This document shows positions 36,141 through 49,100 of a stretch of DNA of 64,000 nt, in pieces (within the stretch, counting starts at the first letter, position 1; each line of letters starts with the position of its first letter). The translations under genes were made by a program, and so were the position numbers. Under the pieces are notes generated by a model. That model was not told where the DNA came from. It made no database searches and saw only the letters and a list, made by a program, of their open reading frames with translations. Source of the stretch: Paramacrobiotus metropolitanus (Eukaryota; Tardigrada; Eutardigrada; Parachela; Macrobiotidae); assembly GCF_019649055.1 (NCBI RefSeq), contig NW_026570248.1, positions 248,001 through 312,000 on the forward strand. Direction: 5' to 3'.

Positions 36141-38184
36141 TCATTTCGCTGGTCCATTCTGAATACCCCTTGTGGGTGACATTTTCTTTTTCAGCACAAT
36201 CTTTTTGTCCATTACCAGGCCTAAAGGAAACCGCAAGCGCTGCCCATCACCGCACCTTTTGATCATAATTTCGGTTTGCGAGAACTGTAACAACGATCCC
36301 GTGAACTTGCCTTCAACATGATGCTCGACTAAGACCTCCTGATTCCGATGAAAAGGCTTGCCATCAATCATGAGGCGATTGTTATCCGGAATAACATCGG
36401 CTGATTTTATTACCGATAAACTTCGGGTAGGATCTTCTTTTAACATGCGGTTAATATTCGATAGGTCGTCGTATATTTCACGCTCTTCCAATACTTCCTT
36501 AACCGAGGAAGCAAAATTGTTTCTACGTCGTTTAACACTATGGGAACTTTGAGTTGGCAGATTTGACTGGGACGTATGCGGCGGCGATCCCGGATTTCCC
36601 GATGTGTTATTGGCGGTTGGTATATCTTCAAACAATCGGGCATAATGCTGCGGTTGCATTTCTCCTCTACGGCGCATATTGCGAGTATTAATGGCAAACA
36701 CATCGCATTTGCATGTAGCAAAATCCAGCGTTCTCTGCAGATCAAACTGTCGGCGATTTTCTTCGAACATATTCGTTACATGGCTCTTGGCCCTTTCCGT
36801 GCTGGAATTAGTGCGTTTCTCAATTTCATCCACATCCAGAACGTATTTCTCATTCACCACCGCCACGGAGCGCTCCTTGGCATAACGTAACTGACACAGC
36901 TTTTTCTGCGTATCCATAACGGCGATGTGGAGATCTTTCTGACATGCCTGATCACCGTAAGCATCCTTGCGAACCAACTCGTTCTCCAGTGCAGCATGCT
37001 GCTTATGGAACTTGACCAGCTCCTTGGCGTGATTGTGATCTACGGAAGTAAGACATGCCATTAAGATGTCGGCACAAAACGGGTCCAGATCAAATTTGCT
37101 GATGAGCGTCCTGGCTTTACTAACGGCATCCAGATCTGACGGTTTCTGTTCGACACGAACAGTCTCCGGTTTCTCAGTAACGACTTTACTTTGTTGTTCA
37201 CGTTTCTTCGGTTCGTTCACTGACTTTTGAAGGGAAAATATGCTCCGTTTCATGTTGACCACCTGATTGCTTTTGATCTCGATAGCGGTAATCAGTCGCT
37301 TTACGTACTGATTTATCTGTTCCTCGTGATTTGGATCATCCATCTGCTTCCGTTTGCGAGAACGCGACGGCTGTGGGGGATCAGCCAGATGGGATCTTTC
37401 AGCTTTATTGACTAAATGCTGTAACGCCTTCGTTTCCGTCTCCCAGTCTGCAGTTGATTGAACAGTTACCATGTAAGTGGGAATTGTAACCACAGCCGGC
37501 ACCGGCGGATCAAATATATGTTTGTACGTCATCAGCATCGCCATGTCATGCGTCGGATTGGTCATGGCAGAATGAGCATCCTGTGGTCCGTTTTCACTGA
37601 CAATACTGATCGTAGCATCGGAGTCATGATCCATCTCATGTTGAAACATATCTTTATCCGGTTCATGCAGCTGCCGGAGTTTTCGTTGGAAGTCGCAGAG
37701 TTCAGCGAGAGATTTCGCGCAAGAGTCGACAATCTCGATATTGCCGGGCGATGGCAGATAGCGCAACAGCTCCAGATCTTCTGCTTCAAGGTCTTCAAAT
37801 TCCAAATCGCCTACGACATCCTTCAGTGGGATAACAGACTGATTATCCACCTGGATGGTTTCCTCAAAAATGGGCTCATCAGGCACTTTCTTGGCACGGG
37901 GCTGACGTTTTCGCGGAGTGTCAGGGTTTTTCATGGACTTTCTTTCTCGGGGACCACTAGGCGCATTCCGCGGCTTGGAAGCACGCTTTGTTGGCTTGGC
38001 ACGAGCGGGTGACACCTTCGGCATGGACATGTTCAGAGGCTTTTCGGTAGAATGGTCAGAATGTACGGACTGGTTTTCCGATAAACAGAACGGCTCATCT
38101 TTCGCCAGGGATTCAGTACATCGCAGAATCGCATGCAGTTCAGCTGACTCCATACACTCCTGATCACTGACATTTGCCAGAGTC
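36141..38184 (-). CDS. SDS3/BRMS1-family Sin3-HDAC corepressor subunit
   Basis: One long exon encodes at least 670 aa from the ATG at 38153. An acceptor-like site (TTTTTTCAG) just before 38184 and an open frame upstream of the ATG suggest that one or more 5' exons are missing from this model. Order: basic Ser/Pro-rich N-terminus (RKSMKNPDTPRKRQPRAKK), acidic region, the Sds3 coiled-coil domain (about 370-490, with QLRYAKERSVAVVNEKYVLD), the TRNMRRRG motif (matching TRKLRRRP in human SUDS3), IYDDLSNINRML (matching IMEDLRTLNKLK) and the C-terminal capping domain (about 590-660, DGKPFHRNQE to LRFPLGLVMDKKIVLKKK). SUDS3 bridges Sin3 and HDAC1 in the nucleus; the coiled coil dimerises it. The protein is about twice the length of human SUDS3 (328 aa) because of the N-terminal extension. 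SDS3 rather than BRMS1 rests on the C-terminal domain. Confidence 0.78.
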
Positions 38185-40549
38185 CTGAAAAAATAAAAAC
38201 TAACTTAAAACGCACAGCATATTCGAACTGCAGCAAATCGTCTATCAAGATTTTTTAGTTTAAAATGCTTAAAATGTGACAGTTATAAGGGTAACAATTC
38301 TTTTAACAAGAAGTCATCTGCACAATGACAAAGTCAAGAAGGTGTTCCTTTTTCAACAATAATAACCAAACATAACGTCATATGAATGCAGTGCACTGAG
38401 TACATAGTACTACATACCGTAGAGGAGCACAATCGCCATACCAAAATGAATAATTATAGTACTTCACGTTAGTGATCAGCCTTACGTAAGGATGGTGCAG
38501 AAGCAAAACACTCAAAAGCGAAGTCGCAATTGCAAATGCCTGGTAAACTCAATAAAACAATGCGCCTTGCTTTATTGAGTTTTACTGAGCTGTTGTCTTC
38601 GCTTGCGAAGACAAAAGAGTCAAAGACTCTCGATCAGCTAATTTCGGATAGAGTAAACTGTATAGCAGAACGAGAGCAAGCGCAAGTGCTGCTTCGAACC
38701 TTAGCCTGGATATCATACTATTGACGAATCCAGTACCTTGGATTCCACATCAGTTCATTAAAAATTCTATGGATAACCTTAAAAGATGAATTTCTTCCAT
38801 TTACCTGGCTCGGGACTCGTCTGAAAACGTACGCGGAGCATAAGAAACTAGCACAGGCATGTGCGCAGAAATCAATCTGAAACAGCAGTACACCGAGTTG
38901 ATGAAACATCCTCGTAGTTATATCGCGGAACCAAGATACATTCTTACCGTTCATGTAGGTTATCCATGTCAAAAATGTTTCGGAAGCCCAAGAGAGTTGT
39001 AAATTTGATGTAACAACGCAAGTCACAAGTTAACAAGTACGTACTCCTCAGCTAGCGTATATATATAATTTCCAAGATTTCGACAGCGATGGGCGACCAA
39101 ATTGTCACATCATGGATCGGAACGGCATGGATCTTTTAATAGTCTATAACCTGTGAACAAAATTTCGTCCTACATCGAAAATACGCAGTAATCGAGAACC
39201 GCAATCAAACACAGAAACATTTGCGAAGCTCCAGATTTAATATTAATTATTTAATCCTTTAAAATCAAACGACCGTAGCTCATAGAAATCATATTAAATC
39301 GTGAGCCGTGAGGACTGATACTGCTGACGATGAAAAAACTAATCATTCAATTGCCATCACGGTACGGTACGACGCACGCTGTTGTATTGTGCAGTGGTAC
39401 AGTACTTGGAGCATGCCATGCATGCTACGGTGTTGCATGATGATGTACGATATTTTAAGAATGAAAAAATAGTATATAATACAGTAATTTCTTACAGAAT
39501 AACGTTTTATTATTATCATCATTAATAATTTTTTTCTATAAAGCTAGGATTTTAGAACTGATTGTTAACACTATTATTTTAGTGCCAGAAAAATGCGAGC
39601 TTTTATATAGGCCCGTTAAACTATTGAAAACAGGAATAATAATTTATTATTACTAAACAAAATTTAGCGATATTTTGAATACAAGATTAAATATCGCCTT
39701 AAACGCTCGGCCGTAGAGAATACATTGCAAACTGCATAACTTGCAATTAAGGTTTTTTTTAATAAGTTGTGCTGTTCTTGCTTTTCGGACACATTATTAA
39801 TTTATGTATAATATAGATATTATTATACTATAAATACGGATACATTTTCGAATTTATCAATATGATTTAAATAATAATTTATTGATTTACAAGCCTAGAA
39901 CGAATGAATATCGGCTTCTAATATTTCCAGATAAATATTACTATATTTTCTTTTATGCGTATTTCGGAACGCGATAGTTACGGTAGAACTCCATGACGAA
40001 AAGCTTTTTCGGAAAAGCAATATGGAATATATATGGATTCGATAGCCTGGGTTTGAAGTTTGATATAGCTTTCTACTTTGTAACCACAGGTCATCAATAA
40101 ACCATCGTATGAGGCTGCCGCCGGTTACAGGAATGGGATATATCCGCACATGCTATTATATTGAATCTACCTACAATTGCAGTTATTGCACAGATCTATA
40201 GAAGTACTTGCTTATTATTTATTACTCATGGCCGTACTGGATGATCTGGATTCCAGGTTGCAGCGTACACCCGTATTGATTGATTCGACATGTCGAGCTG
40301 ATTCGATGGAAGTCCTAAATCATGGTTGTAAAACAGAGAGCCTATCTACGTACATATATAGATATTATAATATAATACTGTATATGTACTGTATGCTGGT
40401 TTAAATGTACTTGTACATCGACAATCGACATGCATGTATTGCATTTCATTCCACATTGTTCAAGACTAAAATTTAAGCACAGCATTTTGAAGCGGCAGTA
40501 CGTTGGCATTGGTAAATATCGGAATTGGTATTTTTTCGACTAGCTGGTT
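38185..40549. other. Intergenic region upstream of SDS3 and the small membrane ORF
   Basis: About 2.4 kb, AT-rich, between divergent genes. It probably hides the 5' exon(s) of the SDS3-like gene, which I could not locate. Apart from the stem-loop cluster at 38543-38639 I see nothing that can be supported. Open frames at 38718-39026 and 39895-40149 (minus) look like chance. Confidence 0.4.
38543..38639. other. Cluster of consecutive stem-loops (possible structured RNA or foldback)
   Basis: Stem 1: AAACTCAATAAA (38545-38556) with TTTATTGAGTTT (38571-38582), extendable by two pairs across a bulge. Stem 2: TTGTCTTCGC (38593-38602) with GCGAAGACAA (38605-38614). Stem 3: AGAGTC (38616-38621) with GACTCT (38625-38630). 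A short outer stem AGCTG (38588-38592) with CAGCT (38635-38639) encloses stems 2 and 3, as in a three-way junction. The stretch also lies in a 64-codon open frame on plus (38530-38724) of no recognised family. I do not recognise an RNA family. Confidence 0.4.
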
Positions 40550-40681
40550 ATGGCTTTGGATGAGGGCAAAGTTGAGCAGTATTACGTTGGGGTAATAGTA
40601 GTCCTGGGGATCGCTATCCTGGCCGTGCTGCAATGGGTGTTTAAAGGACTAGTCAAGAACCAGAAGCCTCATCAGTACTAG
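40550..40681 (+). CDS. 43-aa single-pass membrane peptide ORF
   Basis: ATG at 40550, TAG at 40679-40681. The peptide starts MALDEGKVEQYY, has one 18-20-residue hydrophobic helix (VGVIVVLGIAILAVLQWVF, about residues 13-31) and a basic, polar tail (KGLVKNQKPHQY). Acidic N-terminus, helix, then Lys-rich side follows the pattern of real tail-anchored or type III micropeptides. No family recognised. A CTAG acceptor-like site lies 7 bases before the ATG, so the 5' UTR may be spliced. The next gene starts 214 bp downstream on the same strand, so it could also be an upstream ORF in that gene's leader. Confidence 0.45.
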   Translation: MALDEGKVEQYYVGVIVVLGIAILAVLQWVFKGLVKNQKPHQY

Positions 40682-40895
40682 TACAACATCGTCATAAAGA
40701 AGACGGCTTACATAGTGTTGACGAAAACTTGATTTTTTCAATGATAACGCGATCACGGTGAGTCTGTAAATGTGCGATACCGCGATGATAGCTTATCCAG
40801 GATTCTGCTATCTATTACTGATATAGTCATTAAGAAGCTACTTATCAAATTATTCACTTGATGTGTACGCACAACTGACAGCTCCAGAAAAAGTT

Positions 40896-43800
40896 ATGGC
40901 TCAAGAGCGCCCATTAGGACCAATATTCGAGGATCCAGACGAGCACAGAAGTGACCAAACAAAATCCAAAAAGTCTCGTTCGAGGGATAACAGTTTCTCG
41001 GAAGACGATGACAGTATTGGATTACCGGCATTTCAGTCTGCGAAGCCCAATAAGATCACTTTCCCCAAATCATCCTTCAATAACTTCATTCACTACACCA
41101 ATAAACCCAATGAGAACGCGGATGCAGATACAAACCCCGCTGAGCGTGATGCCCCCTCCATGACCTTCTCCCAGAAGAACACGGTGTCTATACCGACCGC
41201 TGATTTACTGGGCGACTTGGACAACACACCGAATCCTTTCTCGACAAAGCCTAACCCAGCGTTAAATTTTCCCTTAAAGTACGATTATTAATTTTGTTGT
41301 TACCGCCGCCGGTGTTATATATATTTTTTCGATAACGTGATGCATCTGATTCATCATCACGAACTCATCAATTGATTTTTAGGCCATCGAATTTTGGTGT
41401 TCCAAAGCGTATGACGCGCATAGTCGACTTTCCTGCACATGACCAGGTTAGCGTCAAATCAGCAGCCCCTTAAATTTTGCTTACATCTCATTCTCGATGT
41501 GTCGATATGAAGTTGTCTCGTGACCTTACACAAAGTTGTACCGCCGTTACCGATCAGCACATAAGGTGTTTCTCTCTTTATGCAACCAGGAAAGTGACCC
41601 GGACAGTATAGCGGAAGTTGGCGGACTGGATAGCGATAGTGCGGAAGAACTGCCACCCGATTCGCTGTCACCACGAAGAAGTCCTTTGCGAGAAAACGCA
41701 GAGGTGATTTATCAGTGCTATGTCATATACACGCAATGTCCTTTTGCACCCCTGATCAGATTCTCTCTCATGACTAAAATTTCTCAGTTTAATCAAACCA
41801 ATTAAAATCGTAGACTGAAGGTGTGAATGAAACCCCGGACAAGATTTCAGTAAATGTTGCACTGGGACCAGACGATCGTGCGAATATCCGACCGCCGGCT
41901 GAGCGTCCAGACATGCCGTTTTCGATCGAAAGCTGGCAGGAGAGAAGGTGCAGCTGATTAGACCAAAGTGTTTTCCACCAGTGTTGCCTGGTCTTTTTAA
42001 TAAAGAACGTTCTGTCTTTATTTCTGATAAACATAATCAATCGTTTCCTATCATTTGAAGGTTCAGTTCGACGATTACGAAATCCCAAGTGGAGCAATCA
42101 CCGTCCGCGGCAGTTAATCATACCGGGCAGCCTTTGTCTCAGTACGAGACTTCACAGTTGGAAGTGGAAATTGTGCACTTGCAGACCGCCTTGGCAGCCG
42201 CCAATGCCGAAATCGAGGATCTCGTTAAAGCCGTGCATCATAAAGACCAGAACGTTATCGAAGCGCAGGAAACTATCAAAAGGTAAAATTAATTCCGTAC
42301 ATCGCTTTTCAGATTATACAATACACTGTGTTAAATCCTGGAGCCTGGAGGTTCTAATTTCTACGAGTAATTTGTACGTGCGTACAGGTTGGCAGGAGGA
42401 GTAGACCGACGGGAGTCTTTCGAAAGGGGACAGCGCGTAGAACGAACCATGGGACGTTTAAAAGAACTAGAAGACGAAAATGAACAGTTGAAAACGGATA
42501 AACAAAAACACCAGCAGGAGAACGCTGCCTTCAGAGAAATTTTGCATGATATTGAAAAAATTCTGGGAATGGATACTGTTCCCGCCGATGATCAGGTAAT
42601 TCAATGTTTGGCGAGCTTACGACCACACTACTTATTCAGAGTCGGTTTGGTGAAAATTATTATTATAAAATTATCTACCTTTGTGTATATTGCACCAGCC
42701 AGTTGCCGCGCGCGAAAAGATATGACCTTTTACCTGGCACTTTTGTCTCTACTAGGAGCTGTTAATCCATATGAAGGCGCGGATTAACAACCTCGTAGAA
42801 ACCGAAAGAAAAACTTCGGCAAAGCAGCTGAATAAAGCGGACAACATGGAAGACTGGGACATTTTTCAACACGAAGCCAGCAGCCTTCGAAGAGCTTTGT
42901 CCATAAAAGATGTTAGTACTAATCATAGTTCTGTGTAACATAAGAAAACTGGTTACAAATGGAATTCAAATTTTGATGCAATACGCATCTCTGTTATAAA
43001 GGAACAATCGGCGCAAAACGAAAAACGTAGGATTCAACTGGAAGAACAGAGAAAAAAAATGGAAAGCGAGTTGGTAGACTTGCAAACCAAAACCAAACAG
43101 CAAGAGTAAGTACTAAGTACTTTGTCGCAGGACCTTTACTACAGTACCTAAAGTATCGTGCTTATATGTTTTCCAAATTTTCACCTTTGGTTCGTACTGC
43201 ATATTTGGTGCTAATATTGTATTTAGGGAACTGAACCATTTGGTTGCGGCAGAAGCCCGAACATTATCTGACGAACTCAAGCACGCTCATGCTGTGATTG
43301 AGCGCAAAGATGCTGTAATAATGGAAATGGGTCACCATAATTATGAAAATTTGGTAAGTGATTAAATAATGTTATTAAATAATGTTAGTATGCATTAATT
43401 CTGTGTTTTATCTTTATGCGAGTGAGGTCCAGTGCGATACGGAAGCATGCTTGTGACAGTTGGGCAATGACACATCATTTATGCAGTTTTAATTCTCATA
43501 CTATGCAATATCAAGGGTCTCGATTGACCTCAGTTTTATTTTTATTAGAATGGGAATGAACTCCATCATAATTCCTTCGACAGTGTGCTAGAACAGAATG
43601 CAAATTACACGGCCCTGCTGATCGAAAACACGGACCTCAAGGTGATTATGAACAGTTCGGTACTTAGGAAGTAGATTTTAACCGTTTCTCGCAATCATAA
43701 TGGTGGCATTTCACACGGTTTTTGGTTTATCTAGGCAAAATTGACCGCTGTTTCGCAGCAGCTAAAAGATTCCGGTCGGTAAGTTCAAATAATACCAGTT

Positions 43801-46192
43801 CGTAGGGAAACGCTAATAACTAAGAGTGTAGTCGCTGACCCTTGTCCACTTGTCCATTGATTCAAATTTTTTCAAAAGAACGGATGCGGATTTTCCATAC
43901 GAACCTTCGGTACGTCCTGTCAAACTGCATTTTGTGATTTCTTGCAACAAACGTGGAAGCAGAAGGAAGCTTTGGCAATTATTTATTTACAGACCTCTGT
44001 TCAGCCAGCGTCAGGAAGGCTACATAGCCACCGTCCTGACCTTGTTTCAGACAAGCAACAGCTCGAGCATCGGAATGGTACACGGAGTGCTCGGCGGGAA
44101 CTTGTAGGTTCATTTATACCTACAACAAGTCGTCAAACTTAAATGTTAATTGATTTGAAATTTGTTCGGGTACGCTAGCGGATCGTAAACGCTGCATTGG
44201 CACAAGTGGTATCGTCAGCAAACACTGCTATCAACCATCTCAAGGCCGAGAATTCGAGTCTCTTTGCTCGCATTGGAGAGTTGGAACGCACAGACTCACA
44301 ACATCGTCAAGAGATTTCCGATAAAAAACAACATATTGATCAGCTTCTTGTGGAGCTTAGCACAGCTCGTGCCGCCCTACAGTCGTCCAACCAAATGCAC
44401 ATTCGGCAAGACTTAGCGCGCCAAAGGTCATCGATCGAGCAAGAATGGAGCGTAGGTACAGTTAAGTACTACACGACACAGGTGGTAATATTGACAATTT
44501 GAGCTTCGTTCAAGCTCAAAATCATGGCTTAAATCTTCTAATACTGTAATTAAAATAATTGTTGACAATTTCTTCATCCTTCCTTTGAACGAACGCGACT
44601 TTTTCCAGGGTCTTCCACTCAAAGATAGCATTTTCGGAGAATTTAGCGCTATCATTAAAGAAATTTCAGCGGAACGACTTCAATTACTCCAGTCGGTATT
44701 ATCACAGCAAAGGTCAACCGATAACCTTGCCGAAGTTCAACATGATGTCCGTCACCTACAGAACAAATTCGATTCAAACGTTAACCAGATACAAAGTGGA
44801 CAGGATAAACTTTTGACCTTATTGCAACAGTACATAGTGAAAAGCAAATCTGATGACGCCAGAATTATTTCCGATTACCACGATCATATAATATCATTAC
44901 AAAAGATCGTCACCGAGAAAGATATGGAAATCCAAAATATGAACGATTCCTTGATGCAGTACAAGCAAAATTCTGAAGCAAGCTGTGAAACTGGAAAGCG
45001 CCCAGAAATTGGAGATCCAGTAACCACAAGGCCAAAAGGTCACGATTTTCAGAGTACCAAGAAAAGCACTACAGCAAGATACCACTCGTATAATGACTGG
45101 GAAACTGATTTGCCGGAAGGTCATGCCGTATTAATGCAGGCGGCTGACTTAAGCGGTTCAGCTGTTACAAAGGAGAACAACAAAACCAGCTCAGATCGGC
45201 ACATTGTAAGTGGCGGAAAAAGTGGCAATACATGATGCGCAACACAATAATTGTGTGATGTCTTTCAGCACATGCAACAAAATAACGTTTCGGGGACGCT
45301 TTTATCGGCGTTTTCAGGTACGTAATAAACGACTCAGTAGTGTTTGGTGGGTTGGCAAAGTGTAAAAAAGCAACTATAAAATTTTGTTTGTTAATAAAAT
45401 GCACGATGGAAACACTCAGCTGATTTTTTCTATTTTGTTTTGCAGAAACCCTAGAACGGCCATTTTTTCCGCATGGATCTCCAGAGCTGGATGTGAGTTA
45501 CATACATTATTCCAAAAAAAATTTGAACACGCGGACAACCAATCAGCCAGATGCAAATCAGGTAATACTCGTAGTACGGAGATGAGTCAAGCAAAAATGA
45601 ATTACGTGCTTCTAGCCATTGATTGTTTAATGGCAGTAGTCTTCGTTATTCGCGAAATTTTAAATTTAATGTATTTCTGTGTCATGAAACATTGTGTTAT
45701 CACGAAACAGCAGCACTTAATTTTACTTTTAATTCTGCTAAGAAATCTGACAGGGTCGCAAATTGCACGCTCGACGATAGATCAGTGAATAAAATTCATT
45801 CATAGGTGGAATTATATAAAAGAAATTTCATGTCGAAATTTGAAAATATCGAACCGGAGAAGAAATTCGAACCATCTGACTCCAAGGAACAAAATATGGA
45901 TAAGTGGATGCCTAAGATTCCTCTCCACTACATTAAACTTGAGCTTCCCAGAGTGGATTACGCGAGTATTCGTCAACGCAGCGTGATGCAACTTGTAAGC
46001 TTACAAGCGACAACTGAATGCTAGAAGCTTCGAGTGGCTATCATGGATGCGATAAAACAACTGACATATCGTATAAAACATGTGCTTTTTTGCACTTTAC
46101 AGGAACAGCTCAAACATCTCTCCGACCGCATCGAAAAAGCTAATAGCCGCTATGCCAGTTATTTGCCAAAGAAAGCTCAAACAATGCTATGA
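40896..46192 (+). CDS. Coiled-coil protein, 19 exons, family not recognised
   Basis: Exons: 40896-41278, 41383-41446, 41590-41703, 41814-41947, 42061-42282, 42388-42595, 42756-42911, 43002-43105, 43227-43353, 43549-43641, 43735-43778, 43879-43909, 43993-44103, 44179-44451, 44609-45205, 45269-45317, 45446-45561, 45806-45994, 46103-46192; 3105 nt, 1034 aa, phases consistent throughout. N-terminal about 240 residues are polar and probably disordered (SKKSRSRDNSFSEDDDS). Long heptad-rich stretches follow (LEVEIVHLQTALAAANAEI, RLKELEDENEQLK, LQSVLSQQRS). The C-terminus has MPKIPLHYIKLELPRVDYAS and ends SYLPKKAQTML. The architecture resembles centrosomal, ciliary or cytoskeletal scaffolds, but I could not assign it to one. 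The 44- and 31-nt exons are the least certain; they were kept because both splice sites and phase fit. ATG 40896 is the first in-frame one. Confidence 0.75.
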
Positions 46193-49100
46193 TTGTGACC
46201 GCTCTTTGGGATCGTGTACAATGTACATATAATTATTGCTTTTTACTGTTTCCACAAATTAGTGCGATTTGGACCGTGATACCGGTGACCGGTGTGTAAT
46301 ACGAGATCTTTCGTATATCTTTCTGATTTTTGCTTTTATTTTGTGTGCGCAGCACACAATCTATTTCTGCTTTTTTTTGTGAGCAGCAACATCTGTCGCG
46401 TATTATACACGTGCCTAGTCACATCCAATAGCAATTTTGTATAGTTTGATTAATCGCTTGAATTTACTAAAACCGACTGTGCTAAAACGGCATGCCGCAT
46501 ACATAGAAAACGTTTTTTCTCGCAAACGACTTGTGTTTCTAAAATTCGCTTGTTCTGCCTCCGGTATACGGTCAAATGCGCGTACAACTGTATTTCATGT
46601 CATACTTCTAACCACCACAATAAGACGATGCAATGTCGATAGTTCGACCCGCGCATTTCAGGTTTTCAGAATTTTCAAACCACACATGTATCTTACAGGA
46701 ATAGCCTGCAAAAGCTGAATTCCAAAATTAATGTTGTTTAAATATCATGGTTCGTTTACCATAGCACTACGAAAGCAGATCAATGAAACATATCACATGG
46801 CCCGAAAAACTGTAAAAATAGGATACGCATGCTTCTTATGGAATATCGAAAATATCTCCCGCGAAAGTCATCCGAAAATATCTTAAGATTCCTAGATTAT
46901 GATATGCCGACCAAGAATTCAAAAGCGGTTGTATATTTATCCTAGTTTAGTAGTTAGCAGCAAATGGGGTTTATAAAGTGGATACATAAGAAGCGAGCAT
47001 TAGCAATTTCCGGTTTTGATGCACAGATCAGCTTCTGTATGGTGCCGGTCACTATTTCCTGCAGTTCCTCAAAGCGCCGCAACAAGATCCACCGTACGGC
47101 ATTATGAATGCCTCAAAGGCTGCTCGCCGGAAGTCTGCCATACACTTGGCGCTAAAGTAATGCAGTTTGCTTCCACGGCTCGATTTTTCACTCCCTGCAG
47201 AAAAGACAGCTGGTTGACTGAGTGTGTCCTTTGCTTGAACTCGCACTACAATGGCTTTTAGCATAAACATCCATAAAGCTAGACTTTATAAGAAACTGCA
47301 TGAATAGTATAATGTTATTTCAGAACGCAGCTGCAAATAGCGGCAGTATTACGGCACCAGCGGCTGTGCTCGAGCAATCGAATTTCACACATGCAGTGAA
47401 CAAATTGGAAGTTTCGTTGCTGGATCCCGCAATTCTAAAGCCGACAATGCGGCATCAAATCACCACCTCATCAACAAAGCTTAGCAATGTCCATCAATAC
47501 AGCTGCTCAATCATACAGGAAAAAACGAACTAATATTGTCCTCTCGTAATGACTACACTCATTACTTATACATTGAATAACATACAGTATACACTGATTT
47601 GTGAGAACTACAGCATATTGGAGGCCGCATTCTAGAAAGAACTCGGCACAGAAACTAACTTAAAGCGAATATTGACAACCCTTTATGCCACAAGCTTTAA
47701 CTTTAACTCGTAGTAAAGCGCATGGTTTATATTAAAAGGTAGTTGTTTTTTTGTGTAAGCGAAATACCTGTTTTTTAGTTTTAAGCACGCTCAGAAGACT
47801 AGTAAATAACAATATAACTTCCGTTAACCGTTGCATTTATTGCAGACAATAGTCATCAATTTCTAACTGAAATCGGATGTTTTGACCGGCGGAAGTCCCG
47901 CTGTGTCACCAGAGCAATAATAACTAATAAGAAGAACAGCTGAACATTAGAGCTTGTAAATAGCTTTTAGTACCACATTATATGGGATGCTGTTAGTCGC
48001 GTTGTGCATTAGCTAATAAAGGCATAGTGTGTCTCATCAAAAGTAAAATTTATAAAGATGCAGCTCATGTTGGGAAAGAGTGTGCGTTGACCGCTATTTC
48101 GGTTCATTAGGTGCCACTTAATCTAAACAATTGAAGCACTTGATGTGCGCTATTAGAATTAAAAAATCATCATTAAAGATCATTCATTCATTTGCCTACA
48201 AGAAGAACACAAAGCACTGGAAAAACTGCATACAGGTAAGAAGTGATACTTTTTATTTTAAATATTGTACCTACGCAACACTGTTAAGGCGTGATTGAAG
48301 CAAAATATTGCACAAACGGAAGTATCTTCATAGAGTTGTTAACGTTGTATTGATGGAAACACGTTTATCTGCAGTAATTACTATTATTTGCTGTATTGTA
48401 CTGACTGACATAATTATAACAGGAGGTGTCAACATACAATGCAAATAACAATTCCTCGCTGTTGTAGTAAATTTATTTATATAAGTTTTGAATTCGTTAA
48501 TTTTACTAGAGCGCGACATAGAAAAACATATTGATGTAATTCATATCTTGCTGTAATTATGACAGAGAAAAAGCACTATACTTTCCTAGATGCTACTGTA
48601 GGATCTAGACAAAAACAATAAAATTACAACGATACATATTATATACTATACTAGCAGCGAAGGTAATTGATTAATCCATCGCTGTAACGGTAAGGTTCGC
48701 TTCAAATTTCGCCTGATAACTTATATTTTTATGAACCACTTTGTAAACAATTATTTAACTTGCACTTACACGATCGGTAATTAGTGATCCTGAGAGGAAA
48801 GCTGCGTTCAGCAATATTTTACATGGACAGTTAAAATATATGGGATGTTTTATTGTCGGCTTTCTAGTACACTGTTACAAAAGTTTGATAACAATCTGAT
48901 ATAAATCTTGTTGGAATTGCGTCGTCTATTTATTTGCAAAATCAGTACTAGTATCTCCCGGTTGGCAAAATTGATGAAACAATTGTGCAGTTACGACAGC
49001 TAAATTGTAAGTAAGCTTGTATTTCCGACAGATGAACCGGTTTATTACCCGACGACGCTTTCCTCGCACCAAGCTATCCGATCTGGCCTCTTGGGAATTT

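Noticed and set aside
43993-44103. Reading frame through 43850-44107 as one exon
   Set aside because: It ends in a stop at 44107 and is not coiled-coil-like; the 31-nt exon at 43879-43909 followed by 43993-44103 keeps the phase of neighbouring exons.
46640-46660. tRNA B-box-like GTTCGACCCG
   Set aside because: No A box or acceptor stem at the required distance.
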